Assembly: GCF_014201115.1 (NCBI RefSeq)
Contig: NZ_JACHDO010000001.1
Coordinates: forward strand, 2,356,001 to 2,420,000
DNA from: Nocardiopsis metallicus
GTDB lineage: Bacteria > Actinomycetota > Actinomycetes > Streptosporangiales > Streptosporangiaceae
Length of the DNA stretch: 64,000 nt
Direction of reading: 5' to 3'
Made by a program: the position numbers and the translations under genes. Shown here piece by piece: positions 30,292 through 38,894 of the stretch. The notes under the pieces are model-generated. The model saw nothing but the letters and a program-made list of their open reading frames with translations. It had not been told where the DNA came from and searched no databases. Each line of letters opens with the position of its first letter. The first letter of the stretch is position 1.

Positions 30292-33200
30292 GTCACAGGC
30301 CAGGCGCCCCCGCCGGCGAGCGCCAGCGTCACCCCGGCGCCGTGCGAGGCGGAGATCACGGCTCCCTCGACCTCGGGACGACCGTCCGGCCGGTAACGGA
30401 CCCGGACGGGGCGGTTCAGCGCCCGCCCCACCGCCAGTTCGGTCCTGGCCCGGCGCTCCTCGATTCCGCCGCCGGCTCCGGAAGCGGGGTCGGGGTCGAC
30501 CACGACCGCACGGGAACCGCCGAGCACCCGCTCGAGCTCCCGTTCCAGGTGCGAACCGAGCAGCGCGGGCGCCCAGGGGCCCGCTCCGCCGCTCCTGCGG
30601 ACCGCGCGCAGCCTCAGGCCCTCCCAGCGTTCGAGCAGCTCGCCGGACGGGGCGCGCACGTCGACGTCGTAGACATAGGAGTCCCCCTCCTGGAAACGCT
30701 CACAGGCGTCCAGGAGAACGCATTCGGCCTCTTCCTGGTCCTGGGGGCTGGCCAGGACGATCCGCTCCACCCCTTCGGGCAGGAGTGTCCCGTCGGGGAC
30801 GCAGGCCTGGAGGACGTGCATGGCGGCGTCCCGCACACCCGGGTCCGCCAGGACCCGTTCCTGGGGGAGGAACGTCCCGAACCAGTGCCCGGGCGAGGCC
30901 GTGGACAGCTCGGCGGCCACGTGGCGCGCGCTGGCCCTGCGGTAAGAGAGCAGGCGCTGGAACCTCTTGCCCTGGAAGAGCACGTCCCCGTACAGCTCAG
31001 ACGGATCGACCGCCACCCGGGGCAGGGGCGGTGAGGGCTCGTCGGCCGACTCGTACCCCCGTTCCAGGTCCGTCCGCGGCCAGCGCAGGACGGCCCGGAA
31101 GTGGTCGGCGTCGTACCCGGTCTCCTCACTGCGGACGACGACCTCCACCGACTCCGCGTCGCGCACCAGTGCGGCCACCCGCACGGTGGTCGTCTCACCC
31201 GGGCGGACGGCGACGGGCCGCAGGAATCGCGCACCCTCCATTACGGGGGGACCCGTGTGGCCGCTGACCGCAGTCGCAGCCTGCGCCATCGCCTCCATTC
31301 CGATAACCGCGGGGAAGAGCAGGTCACCGTCGAGCAGGTGGTCGTCCAAGTAGGGGTCGTCGGTGGCGGACAGGACGGCTTCGGTGACCAGCTCGACTCC
31401 GGGGTAGTGGACCAGGACGCGTTCCACGAACCGGCCCAGCGGAAGTTCGCGCTCCTCGGTGGCGAGGGTGGGCAGCCCGCCCGTGCGGCCGCTGACGACC
31501 AGCACCGGCCCGACGGAGCGGTCGGCGAGGACACGGTGGAAGATCGCGATACCCTCCTCGGCGGAGACCGGTGTGATGCCGTCGCGCATCAGCGCCTCGA
31601 CCACGCCCAGCCGCTCCCCCATGCCCGCGCCCGACCAGACCGACCACTCCAGGGCGAGGACGCGGGTGTGCGGGTGCTTGGCGCCGTACTCGACCGTCAT
31701 CTCGGTGAGCCAGTCGTTGGCCGTGGAGTAATGGGCCTCGCCCCGCAGGCCCGCGCGCCCGATGATGCTGCCGAAGGTGACCAGCAGCCGGAGCCGGTCC
31801 GGGTCGAGGGCGTCGAGCACGGCCGTCAGACCGTCGGTCTTGGGAGCGAGCGTGCGCCGGAAGAGCGGTTCGGTCAGGCTTGCCAAGGCGGTCGGTTCGT
31901 TGCGCCCCGCGCCGTGGAGTACGGCGGTGACCGGTCCCAGTTCCTCCTCGGCCGCGCGCACGGCGCCACGGACCTCCTCCGGGCGGGTCACGTCCGCCCG
32001 GAGGTAGACGAACCGGGCCCCGGCCGCCGACACGCGCTCCAGGTTGGCGGCGAGCTCGGTGTCCTCCTCCGGGGCGGCGCGACCCAGCAGGGCCAGTGCC
32101 GACCCGTACTCGGTGGCCAGTGACAGGGCGCACTCGGCGGTGATGCCCTTGCCCCCGCCGGTGACCAGTACGACGTCGTCCGGGCCCAGGGGCGCGTCCC
32201 GCGCCGGTTCGGCCGCCAGGGGGACGGCGCGCAGGAGCGGCACGGTGCGGTGCCCGTCCGCGTCGTAGTGGACCTGGGTGAACCCCGTGGTGGCGGCGAC
32301 TTCGGCGGTCACCCGGTGGACCGCCTCCCGAAGGTCGTCCGCCGAGACGGGCTCGGGGTCGGCCAGCGTGACCACCGTGGTGAGCGTCCCGGGAACCTCC
32401 AGGTGCAGCGTCCGCGCCACCCCGGAGGCACCGTAGCCGCCCTGGACCACCACGAACCGGGTCCCGGCTCCGGAGGCCAGCCCGGACCGTGCCGCGTCGA
32501 GCAGGGTGCCGACCAGTTCCGGTCCCCCGCCGTCCGGCAGGCAGAGCAGGACTCCCTCGCCCAGCCCGGAGAGGGACCGGCGCAGGGGTTCGGCCAGCGG
32601 GTGGCCCGGGGAGGCGTACACGCTCCACCCGCCGTCGGAGGCGGCCCCCTCCTCGGAGCCGGAGCGCGGCGGCACAGGTGCGGCCGCGTGGGCGACCTCG
32701 AAGGCGCGGACCCAGGGGGCGGCGCCCGCGGCCTCGCCCGCGGCCGCACCCCCGTCGGCGGTGTCCGCCAGCCCGTCGATCACTCCGGCCAGTTCGCCCA
32801 GGGTGGAGGTGGCGTATCCGGACGTCGCTTCGAGCGGTGGCAGACCCAGACGGCGGGTGACCTCGTTGACCACCTGGCCGACCGTGATGGAGCTCAGGTG
32901 CAGGTCGTCCAGCGGTCTGGTGTCCGCGCCCACCATGGAGACCGGAAGCTCCACGCGCTCGGCGGCAAGCGTGCGCAGGAGTTCCAGGGTGTCCGCCGCT
33001 CCGTCCCCCTGTGTGTCCTGCGCTCCCCGGCCGGAAACGTCTCCGTGCCCGTCTGGCACGGTCTCGGTGCGCCCCACGTCGAGGCCGGGCGCGCTCTCAC
33101 AGGGGCTGGCGAGGAAGGCGAACTCCTCGGGGAGCTCCCTGAACAGGCGACCGGCGAAGAGTCCTCGCAGGTCCACGGCCGCACCCAGGGAGTAGGCGGC

Positions 33201-35807
33201 GGCCACCGCCCGCAGGAAGGGGACCAGGGAGGGGGAATCGGAGTCCACAGCGGCGATCGGAACATCCGGGACGGCCGCGGCCGCCAGGCCCGAGAGCACC
33301 CGCCCCGGGCCGACCTCGATCATCAGGTCGGCGTCCCGCGCCAAGCGGACCACCGCCTCGTGGAAACGTACCGGGAGGACGACCTGGTCACGCAGGAGCG
33401 CGCGCGGATCGGTGTCAGGTGCGAGCTCCTTCCCGGTGACCGTGGAAACCAGCCCCGGGGCCAGAGGTCCGAACCCGGTCTCGGCGAGCCTGCGGTCCAG
33501 CACCTCCGCCGAGGCAGCCACCAGCGGTGAGTGGAAGGCGTGGGAGACCCTGACCCGGGTCGCGGTGATTCCCTGGGCGCGTGCCAGCGCGCACACGCGC
33601 TCGACCGCGTCGGCGGGACCGGAGACCACCGTCTGCTCCGGGCCGTTGTACCCGGCCACGACCACCTCGGCCTCGCCCTCGACCAGGGCCTCGGCCGCGG
33701 CGGGTCCGGTCTCCAGCCCGGCCATGGCGCCGTCCGCCCGTCCGGTCCGCGCCATCGCCCGGCCCCGGGCGGCGGCCAGGTCCAGGATTTCCCGTTGGTC
33801 GACGGCACCGGCCCAGTGCAGGGCGGTCAGTTCGCCCAAGCTGTGCCCGGCCGCCCCGTCGGCCCGTACACCGAGATCATTCAGCACGGCCATGGCCGCG
33901 AGGGAACCGGCCACGATACGGGGTTGGGCGACCTCGGTCGCGACCTGGTCCCCGCCCTCGGGCAGACCAGCCGAGCGCAGGACGCGGTCGGCCGCGTCGA
34001 ACCGGCGGCGCAGGGCCCCGGTGCGGCCGGTCCCGGCTCCCTGTCCGGGAAAGAGGTACCGGATGCTGGGTGCGGTGGTGCGGTGGGCGAGGTAGGCACC
34101 GAGTTCCGGAGCCATCACCTCCGTCTGTCCGTCGTCCATCCGGGACAGCAGGACGCGCACGGCCCGTTCCGCGGCTTCCGGAGAGGAGGCGACCACGGCC
34201 GCGCGCGCCGGGCGGTCACCGGCCCGCTCCGCGAGGGAGGCCGCGAGGTCGGTGAGCTCGGCGTAGGAGAGGCGGGGCAGCAGCTCGGCCAGCTCTTCCA
34301 GCCCTCGCCGGACCTCAGCGAGGTCCGTGCCGTCGATCACCAGGAGTTCGGCGTCCTGTCGGCCAGCGGCCAGGGAGCGGGTCCGGTCCGTCAGTCCGGC
34401 GCCCCGGTTCCCGGCCGCGGCCTCCAGGGTGATGTGGGTGTTGATGCCGCCAAAGCCCATGGCTGAGACGCCGGCCCGCACGGGGTACCCGTCCGACCAG
34501 GCGAGGGGCTCGGTCGGCACCCGCAGGGCAGCCGTCTCCTCCTCCAGCAAGGGGTGCGGGTCGTGGTGGCCGGTGGCGGGCGGGATCACCCCGTTGCGCA
34601 CCGCGAGGATCGCCTTGATCAGACCGGCGACTCCAGCCGCCGCCTTCGTGTGGCCGAAGTTGGCCTTGACCGAGCCCAGCGCCGCCGGTGGAGCGGAGGG
34701 GTCGGCCGCGGCCCGGGCCCCGGAAAGCGCCGCCAGTTCGGTGGCGTCGCCCAGTGCCGTGCCGGTGCCGTGCCCCTCGAAGTAACCGATGGTCTCGATT
34801 CCGTACCCGGCTCGGGCGTACGCCCTTTCCAGGGCGAGCCGGTGTCCGCTCTCCTCCGGCCGGGTGATGCCGCCCCGGCCGTCGGATGAAACGGCCCAGC
34901 CGGCGATCAGGGCATGAATGCGCCTGCCCTGTGCGATCGCGTCCTCCTCCCGCATGAGGACCAGGGCGCCCGCCCCCTCTCCCGGCCAGAAACCGTTGGA
35001 GTCCTTGTCGTAGACCTTCATCTCGCCGGTGGCCAGCGCCCCTGTCTTCGCGAAGCCGATCACCTCGAAGGGGTCGATGGACAGGTCCACCCCGCCGGCC
35101 AGGGCGGCGTCCAGGTCCCCCTCGGCCAGGGCGGTGGCCGCGGTGGCCACGGACAGCAAGGAGGAGGAACAGGCGCCGTCCACCGTGTAGCCGCCGCCTC
35201 CGAGGTCGAAGTGGTTGCACACCCGGCCCGCGATGGTGTTGGAGAGGCCGCCCGCGAGCGTGTCCTCGTCGATGCGGGGGAAGGGGGCCTTGTAGGAGGC
35301 TTCCAGGTCGGCCAGGAACCCCTCGGCCTGGTCCTCGTCCCAGCCGTGGTCGAGCAGGGCCGAAGCGACCGTCCGGCGGACGTAGGGCCAGCGCAGCCGC
35401 AGCGTGTTCGCCCGGGAGAATTCACCGGTGAGGCTGTTACCGATCACCACACCGGTGGAACGCCGTGGCAGTCCGTCACCCTCCGGAAAACCGGCGTCCA
35501 GCAAGGCCCGGGACATCGTCTCCAACGCCAACCAGTGCGTCATGTCCGTGGAGCGGAAAGAACTCCCGGAAACCCGGTACCTCACCCTGTCAAAAGTGAA
35601 CCCGCGGAGCACGGCGGCCTTTTTCGAGTAGAATCTGTCCTCAGCGGAGGGATCCTCTGACCAGTAGTCAGAGAGATTCATACGCTCGTTCGGAATTCTA
35701 CGAAAGGCCCTCCTGCCAGCGAGGACGTTCTCCCAGAGGTCACTGGGGGAATCCGCATCAGGATAGGCCAGACCGATCCCCACAACCGCGATCCGAGTAC
35801 TCTTCAT
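30114..35807 (-). CDS. pksE: Enediyne polyketide synthase PKSE (frameshifted near its 3' end)
   Basis: Start ATG 35807 (MKSTRIAVVGIGLAYPD). KS about 1-460: 'VDGACSSSLLSV' with Cys213, 'EGHGTGTALGDATE' with His346, 'ANFGHTKAAAG' with His386. AT: 'GHSLGELTALHWAGA', Ser656. ACP: 'LDDLHLSSITVGQ', Ser near 972. KR: 'TGGGKGITAE' at about 1215, Ser in 'FGSIIGRAG', Tyr in 'HYSTANDW' at 1360. DH: 'DDHLLDGDLLFPAVIG' with His1490. PPTase beginning 'DGRPEVEGAVISASHGAG' (about 1813). This domain order and these motifs are those of enediyne synthases, which build the linear polyene iteratively. The frame leaves homology near residue 1831 and ends with 66 unrelated residues; with the frameshift repaired the protein would be 1942 aa, the family norm. 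Confidence 0.95.
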   Translation of the reverse strand: MKSTRIAVVGIGLAYPDADSPSDLWENVLAGRRAFRRIPNERMNLSDYWSEDPSAEDRFYSKKAAVLRGFTFDRVRYRVSGSSFRSTDMTHWLALETMSRALLDAGFPEGDGLPRRSTGVVIGNSLTGEFSRANTLRLRWPYVRRTVASALLDHGWDEDQAEGFLADLEASYKAPFPRIDEDTLAGGLSNTIAGRVCNHFDLGGGGYTVDGACSSSLLSVATAATALAEGDLDAALAGGVDLSIDPFEVIGFAKTGALATGEMKVYDKDSNGFWPGEGAGALVLMREEDAIAQGRRIHALIAGWAVSSDGRGGITRPEESGHRLALERAYARAGYGIETIGYFEGHGTGTALGDATELAALSGARAAADPSAPPAALGSVKANFGHTKAAAGVAGLIKAILAVRNGVIPPATGHHDPHPLLEEETAALRVPTEPLAWSDGYPVRAGVSAMGFGGINTHITLEAAAGNRGAGLTDRTRSLAAGRQDAELLVIDGTDLAEVRRGLEELAELLPRLSYAELTDLAASLAERAGDRPARAAVVASSPEAAERAVRVLLSRMDDGQTEVMAPELGAYLAHRTTAPSIRYLFPGQGAGTGRTGALRRRFDAADRVLRSAGLPEGGDQVATEVAQPRIVAGSLAAMAVLNDLGVRADGAAGHSLGELTALHWAGAVDQREILDLAAARGRAMARTGRADGAMAGLETGPAAAEALVEGEAEVVVAGYNGPEQTVVSGPADAVERVCALARAQGITATRVRVSHAFHSPLVAASAEVLDRRLAETGFGPLAPGLVSTVTGKELAPDTDPRALLRDQVVLPVRFHEAVVRLARDADLMIEVGPGRVLSGLAAAAVPDVPIAAVDSDSPSLVPFLRAVAAAYSLGAAVDLRGLFAGRLFRELPEEFAFLASPCESAPGLDVGRTETVPDGHGDVSGRGAQDTQGDGAADTLELLRTLAAERVELPVSMVGADTRPLDDLHLSSITVGQVVNEVTRRLGLPPLEATSGYATSTLGELAGVIDGLADTADGGAAAGEAAGAAPWVRAFEVAHAAAPVPPRSGSEEGAASDGGWSVYASPGHPLAEPLRRSLSGLGEGVLLCLPDGGGPELVGTLLDAARSGLASGAGTRFVVVQGGYGASGVARTLHLEVPGTLTTVVTLADPEPVSADDLREAVHRVTAEVAATTGFTQVHYDADGHRTVPLLRAVPLAAEPARDAPLGPDDVVLVTGGGKGITAECALSLATEYGSALALLGRAAPEEDTELAANLERVSAAGARFVYLRADVTRPEEVRGAVRAAEEELGPVTAVLHGAGRNEPTALASLTEPLFRRTLAPKTDGLTAVLDALDPDRLRLLVTFGSIIGRAGLRGEAHYSTANDWLTEMTVEYGAKHPHTRVLALEWSVWSGAGMGERLGVVEALMRDGITPVSAEEGIAIFHRVLADRSVGPVLVVSGRTGGLPTLATEERELPLGRFVERVLVHYPGVELVTEAVLSATDDPYLDDHLLDGDLLFPAVIGMEAMAQAATAVSGHTGPPVMEGARFLRPVAVRPGETTTVRVAALVRDAESVEVVVRSEETGYDADHFRAVLRWPRTDLERGYESADEPSPPLPRVAVDPSELYGDVLFQGKRFQRLLSYRRASARHVAAELSTASPGHWFGTFLPQERVLADPGVRDAAMHVLQACVPDGTLLPEGVERIVLASPQDQEEAECVLLDACERFQEGDSYVYDVDVRAPSGELLERWEGLRLRAVRRSGGAGPWAPALLGSHLERELERVLGGSRAVVVDPDPASGAGGGIEERRARTELAVGRALNRPVRVRYRPDGRPEVEGAVISASHGAGVTLALAGGGAWPVTWRPCGNAPTRTGPGCSAAASWRCVTWSPSGPRSPLTSPPPGCGARWSACARRAAPDAP

Positions 35808-35958
35808 AACCAACCCCGCACCACCAAGAGAAATATAATAATCCAGAATACCTAGACCAATCATGCGCGACGAATGACTGAATGTCTTCTTCCATCGTGC
35901 CGTCAAAGGATTCGCATATTCCATAACAGCGTCATCATTTCCGCGAAACAGGAATGAA
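35808..35958 (-). promoter_or_regulatory. Promoter region of the PKS operon
   Basis: 150 bp of A/T-rich non-coding DNA between the alkB-like stop and the synthase start. No hairpin or clear boxes are identified. As the only non-coding space ahead of the PKSE-thioesterase-reductase-carboxylase operon it is the likely target of the SARP or AraC regulator. Confidence 0.45.
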
Positions 35959-36609
35959 TCAGCCGGGCAGACCGGAGGCGCGGATGGTGATGTTGAGGCG
36001 GCCGTTCAGGCCCAGGGCGGGGTCGGCGGTGCCCGGGCGGGTGCGGGGCACCCCGTGGTAGGCCATGCGGGAGGGGCCGCCGAAGACGAACAGGTCGCCG
36101 CTGCGGAGTTCGACGTCGGTGTAGGGGCGGGTGCGGGTCTCGGTGTTGCCGAACCTGAAGACACAGCTGTCGCCGAGGCTGAGCGAGACCACCGGGGCGC
36201 GGGAGAGCTCGTCGCGGTCCTGGTGCATGCCCATACGGGCGTCGGCGTCGTAGAAGTTGACCAGGGCCACGTCGTAGGGGTCGCCCTCGTGCGGGGTGCC
36301 GTAGGCGGCCTCGACGGCGCGCGCGGCCAGGGCACCGAGCAGTTCGGGGAAGGGTTGGACCGGGGTCCCGTCGGGCAGGGCGCGCGCGTAGGAGTAGGGG
36401 CGCCAGTGCCAGCCCAGTGAGGTCATCGAGACGCTCATGACGCCGCCGCGCGGCATGGGGTGGCGGCGGGTCCCGGCGGGGCCCCGGGCCCATTGACGGC
36501 AGCGCCCGACCAGGTCGGCCTGGGTCTCGGCGCTCAGCCAGCCGGGCAGGTGGACGGCGCCCGGGGCGACGGTGACGGGCGGTGAGCCGAACAGCGCTTC
36601 GTCGTCCAT
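35959..36609 (-). CDS. AlkB-like 2-oxoglutarate/Fe(II) dioxygenase
   Basis: 216 aa. The jelly-roll core has 'GWHWRPYSYARALPDGTPVQPFP', the metal motif HxD in 'RMGMHQDRDEL', the distal His in 'SRMAYHGVPR', and the 2-oxoglutarate Arg in 'RLNITIRASG'. This is the AlkB DNA/RNA demethylase pattern: oxidative removal of alkyl lesions from nucleobases. It probably marks ordinary chromosome at the right edge of the biosynthetic cluster. A role in repairing damage by a DNA-cleaving product is conceivable but speculative. It is preceded by a strong terminator of the upstream gene. Confidence 0.88.
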   Translation of the reverse strand: MDDEALFGSPPVTVAPGAVHLPGWLSAETQADLVGRCRQWARGPAGTRRHPMPRGGVMSVSMTSLGWHWRPYSYARALPDGTPVQPFPELLGALAARAVEAAYGTPHEGDPYDVALVNFYDADARMGMHQDRDELSRAPVVSLSLGDSCVFRFGNTETRTRPYTDVELRSGDLFVFGGPSRMAYHGVPRTRPGTADPALGLNGRLNITIRASGLPG

Positions 36610-36618
36610 AAGCCCATA

Positions 36619-36653
36619 CTGCCCCGCGCGGGTGACACTTCCGCGCGGGGCAG
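36619..36653 (-). terminator. Terminator of the Vps62-like gene
   Basis: Perfect 13-bp stem (36619-36631 with 36641-36653, 9-nt loop), 29 bp past the stop of the leftward gene ending at 36682 and 10 bp ahead of the alkB-like start. Confidence 0.78.
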
Positions 36654-36681
36654 GGGTGGGTTCGGTTCGGCTCCGCGAGAA

Positions 36682-38484
36682 TCAGCGGCGCATGAGGTCG
36701 CGGATGTTGACCACCAGGAGCACGACCACGATGAGCACGATGGGGACGGTGATGGCGATGCGCCAGTCCGCGATGAAGGCGGCCACCACCCCCACGAGCA
36801 GACCGATGATCACCGCGGCGATCGCGATCCCGGTGACGTACTGGACGAACTTGCGGCGGGCCACGGAGTCGATCGCGGCGAAGGCCAGCACCACCCCGAG
36901 CATGGCCCACAGGGTCATCTGCCCGTCGAGCAGGAACAGGGTCAGCGCCAGCGAGATCAGCAGCAGCGGGGTGCTCAGGGCGACCCACAGGTGCAGGAAG
37001 CGGTTGGCGCGTTGCTCGCCCGAGGCGTAGGGCATGTGCGGGGCCTTGAGGTGCCCGGTCGGGGAGGGCACCAGCGGCGTGTCACTCTCCAGGAAACGCA
37101 GCAGGGTGTCGCGTTCGTCGGCGAGCAGGACCCGCTTCTCGTAGACCCCCGCGAGTTCCTTCTCCAGTTTCTCGATCCGCTGGGAGTACTCGCGGGCGCG
37201 CGGCCGGGAGGCGGCCTCGCGGTCCAGGACCATGCGGGCCGAGTCGAGCCGGCGGAGGTGGTCGCGGCGGCTGACGATGTCGCTGTCGATGTCGCGCAGG
37301 CGCGTCTGGAGGCCGCTTACGTGGGAGCGCAGTTCGGCGCGGGCGGCGCTCTCGCTGGGTGCCACCTTCTGCAGGCCGACCCAGGCCAGCGGGTCGGCCC
37401 AGGAGCGGCGGATGGTGCCGTCGCGTTCGTAGCGGGGGCCGCTGGGCGCGCGCTCGCCGTCGAAGAAGTCGCGGGTGTCGCGGCCCCACAGGCCGCGGAA
37501 GCCGCGCACCCAGGGGGTGTCGTCGTCGATGAGGACGGCGTTCCACTCGCGGTCGCCGCCGGGGCCCAGGCGTTCGCCGTCACCGCGCGCGTAGTCGACG
37601 AAGGGCACTCCGATGCCGTGCCGGTTGATGGCGCTGTCCGCGCGGAACAGGCGTCCGGTGAGTCGGCGCCAGCCGCGGACCAGGCCGCGCAGGACCGCGG
37701 GGTCGACCTGGATGAGGTAGTCGCCGGGGAGCATCTGGTGCGAGTGCGAGCCCGCGCCGACGTAGATCTTCGGGTGGACGCCGTCACGGTGCAGGTCGGG
37801 ATCCGCCCAGGAGCGGCGCAGGTCGTCGCCGTGGTACTCGTGCGAGGAGGCGCCGACCCACACCGGGCGGGTGGTGCCGTCGGGGTTCTCCACCACGTAG
37901 ACGGTGACGCGTTCCCAGTCGGCCTCGTGGTCGTTGACCCCGCCGTAGATGGTGCGCCAGTCGTTCATCGCGTAGAAGAACCAGTACTGCAGGACGATGT
38001 AGCCGCCCTCGCGGGTGACGCGCCCGTAGTAGGTGGCGCCGCCGTTGTCCACGCGCTCGCGGTAGCGGGTGACCGCGGCGAAGGTGACGCCGCCGGGGAC
38101 CGCGCCGCGGATGAGCAGCGAGAGCTTCATGAGGATGTCCAGGACGCGGCCGAGCACGCCCACGGCGGCCAGGCGACCGCTCTTGGGGATGACCGAGCGG
38201 GCGATGCCCCTGAAGCGGCGGGCCTCCTCGCGAAGGGTCTCCTCCTGCACGAAACGCAGGTGCTTGTGGCGCCCGGGCCACTCCTCCTCGGCCTGGGAGA
38301 GCCGGTCGAGGGTGAGTTCACCGGCGGGGACGATGACGCTCTCGCGTCCGCCGGGTTCCTCGATCCAGAGGCTGCAGTTGCGTACGTAGGCGTCCACGTC
38401 GGTGGGGAAGAAGAGCTCCCCCTTGGTGCACATGAGCACCGGTTCGTGGGCACGCAGGAGTTCGAGGTCAGATTTGGCCGCCAT
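36682..38484 (-). CDS. Vps62-related large membrane protein (integration target)
   Basis: 600 aa from ATG 38484 (MAAKSDLELL). The centre is a Vps62-like domain: 'GYIVLQYWFFYAMNDWRTIYGGVNDHEADWERVTVYVVEN', 'SSHEYHGDDLRRSWAD' and 'HPKIYVGAGSHSHQML'. Then come a coiled coil ('LQTRLRDIDSDIVSRRDHLRRL', 'YSQRIEKLEKELAGVYEKR') and about five C-terminal membrane helices ending 'VLLVVNIRDLMRR'. Function unknown. An integrated element is inserted exactly at its 5' end: the 42-bp attachment repeat spans the start codon. The open frame continues in-frame into the element for 57 codons (to 38655), so a longer fused N-terminus is possible, but ATG 38484 is the ancestral start because the same start codon context recurs at the right-hand repeat. 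Confidence 0.82.
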   Translation of the reverse strand: MAAKSDLELLRAHEPVLMCTKGELFFPTDVDAYVRNCSLWIEEPGGRESVIVPAGELTLDRLSQAEEEWPGRHKHLRFVQEETLREEARRFRGIARSVIPKSGRLAAVGVLGRVLDILMKLSLLIRGAVPGGVTFAAVTRYRERVDNGGATYYGRVTREGGYIVLQYWFFYAMNDWRTIYGGVNDHEADWERVTVYVVENPDGTTRPVWVGASSHEYHGDDLRRSWADPDLHRDGVHPKIYVGAGSHSHQMLPGDYLIQVDPAVLRGLVRGWRRLTGRLFRADSAINRHGIGVPFVDYARGDGERLGPGGDREWNAVLIDDDTPWVRGFRGLWGRDTRDFFDGERAPSGPRYERDGTIRRSWADPLAWVGLQKVAPSESAARAELRSHVSGLQTRLRDIDSDIVSRRDHLRRLDSARMVLDREAASRPRAREYSQRIEKLEKELAGVYEKRVLLADERDTLLRFLESDTPLVPSPTGHLKAPHMPYASGEQRANRFLHLWVALSTPLLLISLALTLFLLDGQMTLWAMLGVVLAFAAIDSVARRKFVQYVTGIAIAAVIIGLLVGVVAAFIADWRIAITVPIVLIVVVLLVVNIRDLMRR

Positions 38485-38511
38485 GATTTGGACCAAGTTA
38501 GTGCATTCGGA
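38470..38511. repeat. attL: 42-bp attachment repeat of the integrated element
   Basis: Identical over 42 bp to 53902-53943. It contains the start codon of the Vps62-like gene and a small central palindrome TTGGACCAA, a plausible strand-exchange centre for the tyrosine recombinase encoded next to the other copy. Confidence 0.93.
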
Positions 38512-38613
38512 TGCTTCCCGGTGACACGCAAACACCCAGGTTGACGGGGTGCGCTGACCGTCCGTAGCGGTATCCGCTGCTCGGAACCCCTGTCCAGTTG
38601 TGATTACACGCAG

Positions 38614-38641
38614 ATCATAACCGTTTGAAGCTTCGCGTCTA
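38614..38641 (-). promoter_or_regulatory. Outward-facing promoter in the element
   Basis: Minus-strand boxes TAGACG (38641-38636) and TATGAT (38619-38614) with 16-bp spacing, reading out of the element across attL into the Vps62-like gene. The -10 is close to consensus; the -35 is only fair. Assigned by eye. Confidence 0.4.
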
Positions 38642-38678
38642 GCCGGATGTGACACAGGTCACACCCACCAGACATGAA

Positions 38679-38711
38679 GAGACTCCCCTACGCACTACAT
38701 AGGGGAGTCTC
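38679..38711 (-). terminator. Terminator of the XRE/DUF397 operon
   Basis: Perfect 12-bp stem (38679-38690 with 38700-38711, 9-nt loop) 13 bp after the DUF397 stop. Confidence 0.82.
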
Positions 38712-38723
38712 GTGTCAGTGGGT

Positions 38724-38894
38724 CTAGCGCGTCTCAGCGGCTAGCAGCGCGCGCCACTCGGTAGCGGGGAAGGACAGGTGACCCGCGTCCCGGTTGACCG
38801 TGTCTCGCACGTCCGCTCCCGCTGGGGTCTCCCGCACCTCAACACACTGAGAACCCGTGTTGCTGTAGCTGGACTTGTGCCAACCGTCCGTCAC
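38724..38894 (-). CDS. DUF397 small protein
   Basis: 56 aa from GTG 38894, overlapping the TAG of the XRE gene (TAGTG). Sequence opens 'TDGWHKSSYSNTGSQCVEVRE' and ends 'LSFPATEWRALLAA', the exact DUF397 layout (W-K-S-S-Y-S-x-CVEV). DUF397 proteins are nearly always the second gene behind an Scr1-type XRE regulator and act as its small partner, possibly in a toxin-antitoxin-like or anti-regulator pair. It was found by reading the 171-bp gap; no longer ORF covers it. Confidence 0.88.
   Translation of the reverse strand: MTDGWHKSSYSNTGSQCVEVRETPAGADVRDTVNRDAGHLSFPATEWRALLAAETR

Noticed and set aside
36991..38544. 517-codon plus-strand frame over the Vps62-like gene
   Set aside because: Antisense shadow rich in Val/Asp/Gly; the minus-strand protein has recognisable domains.
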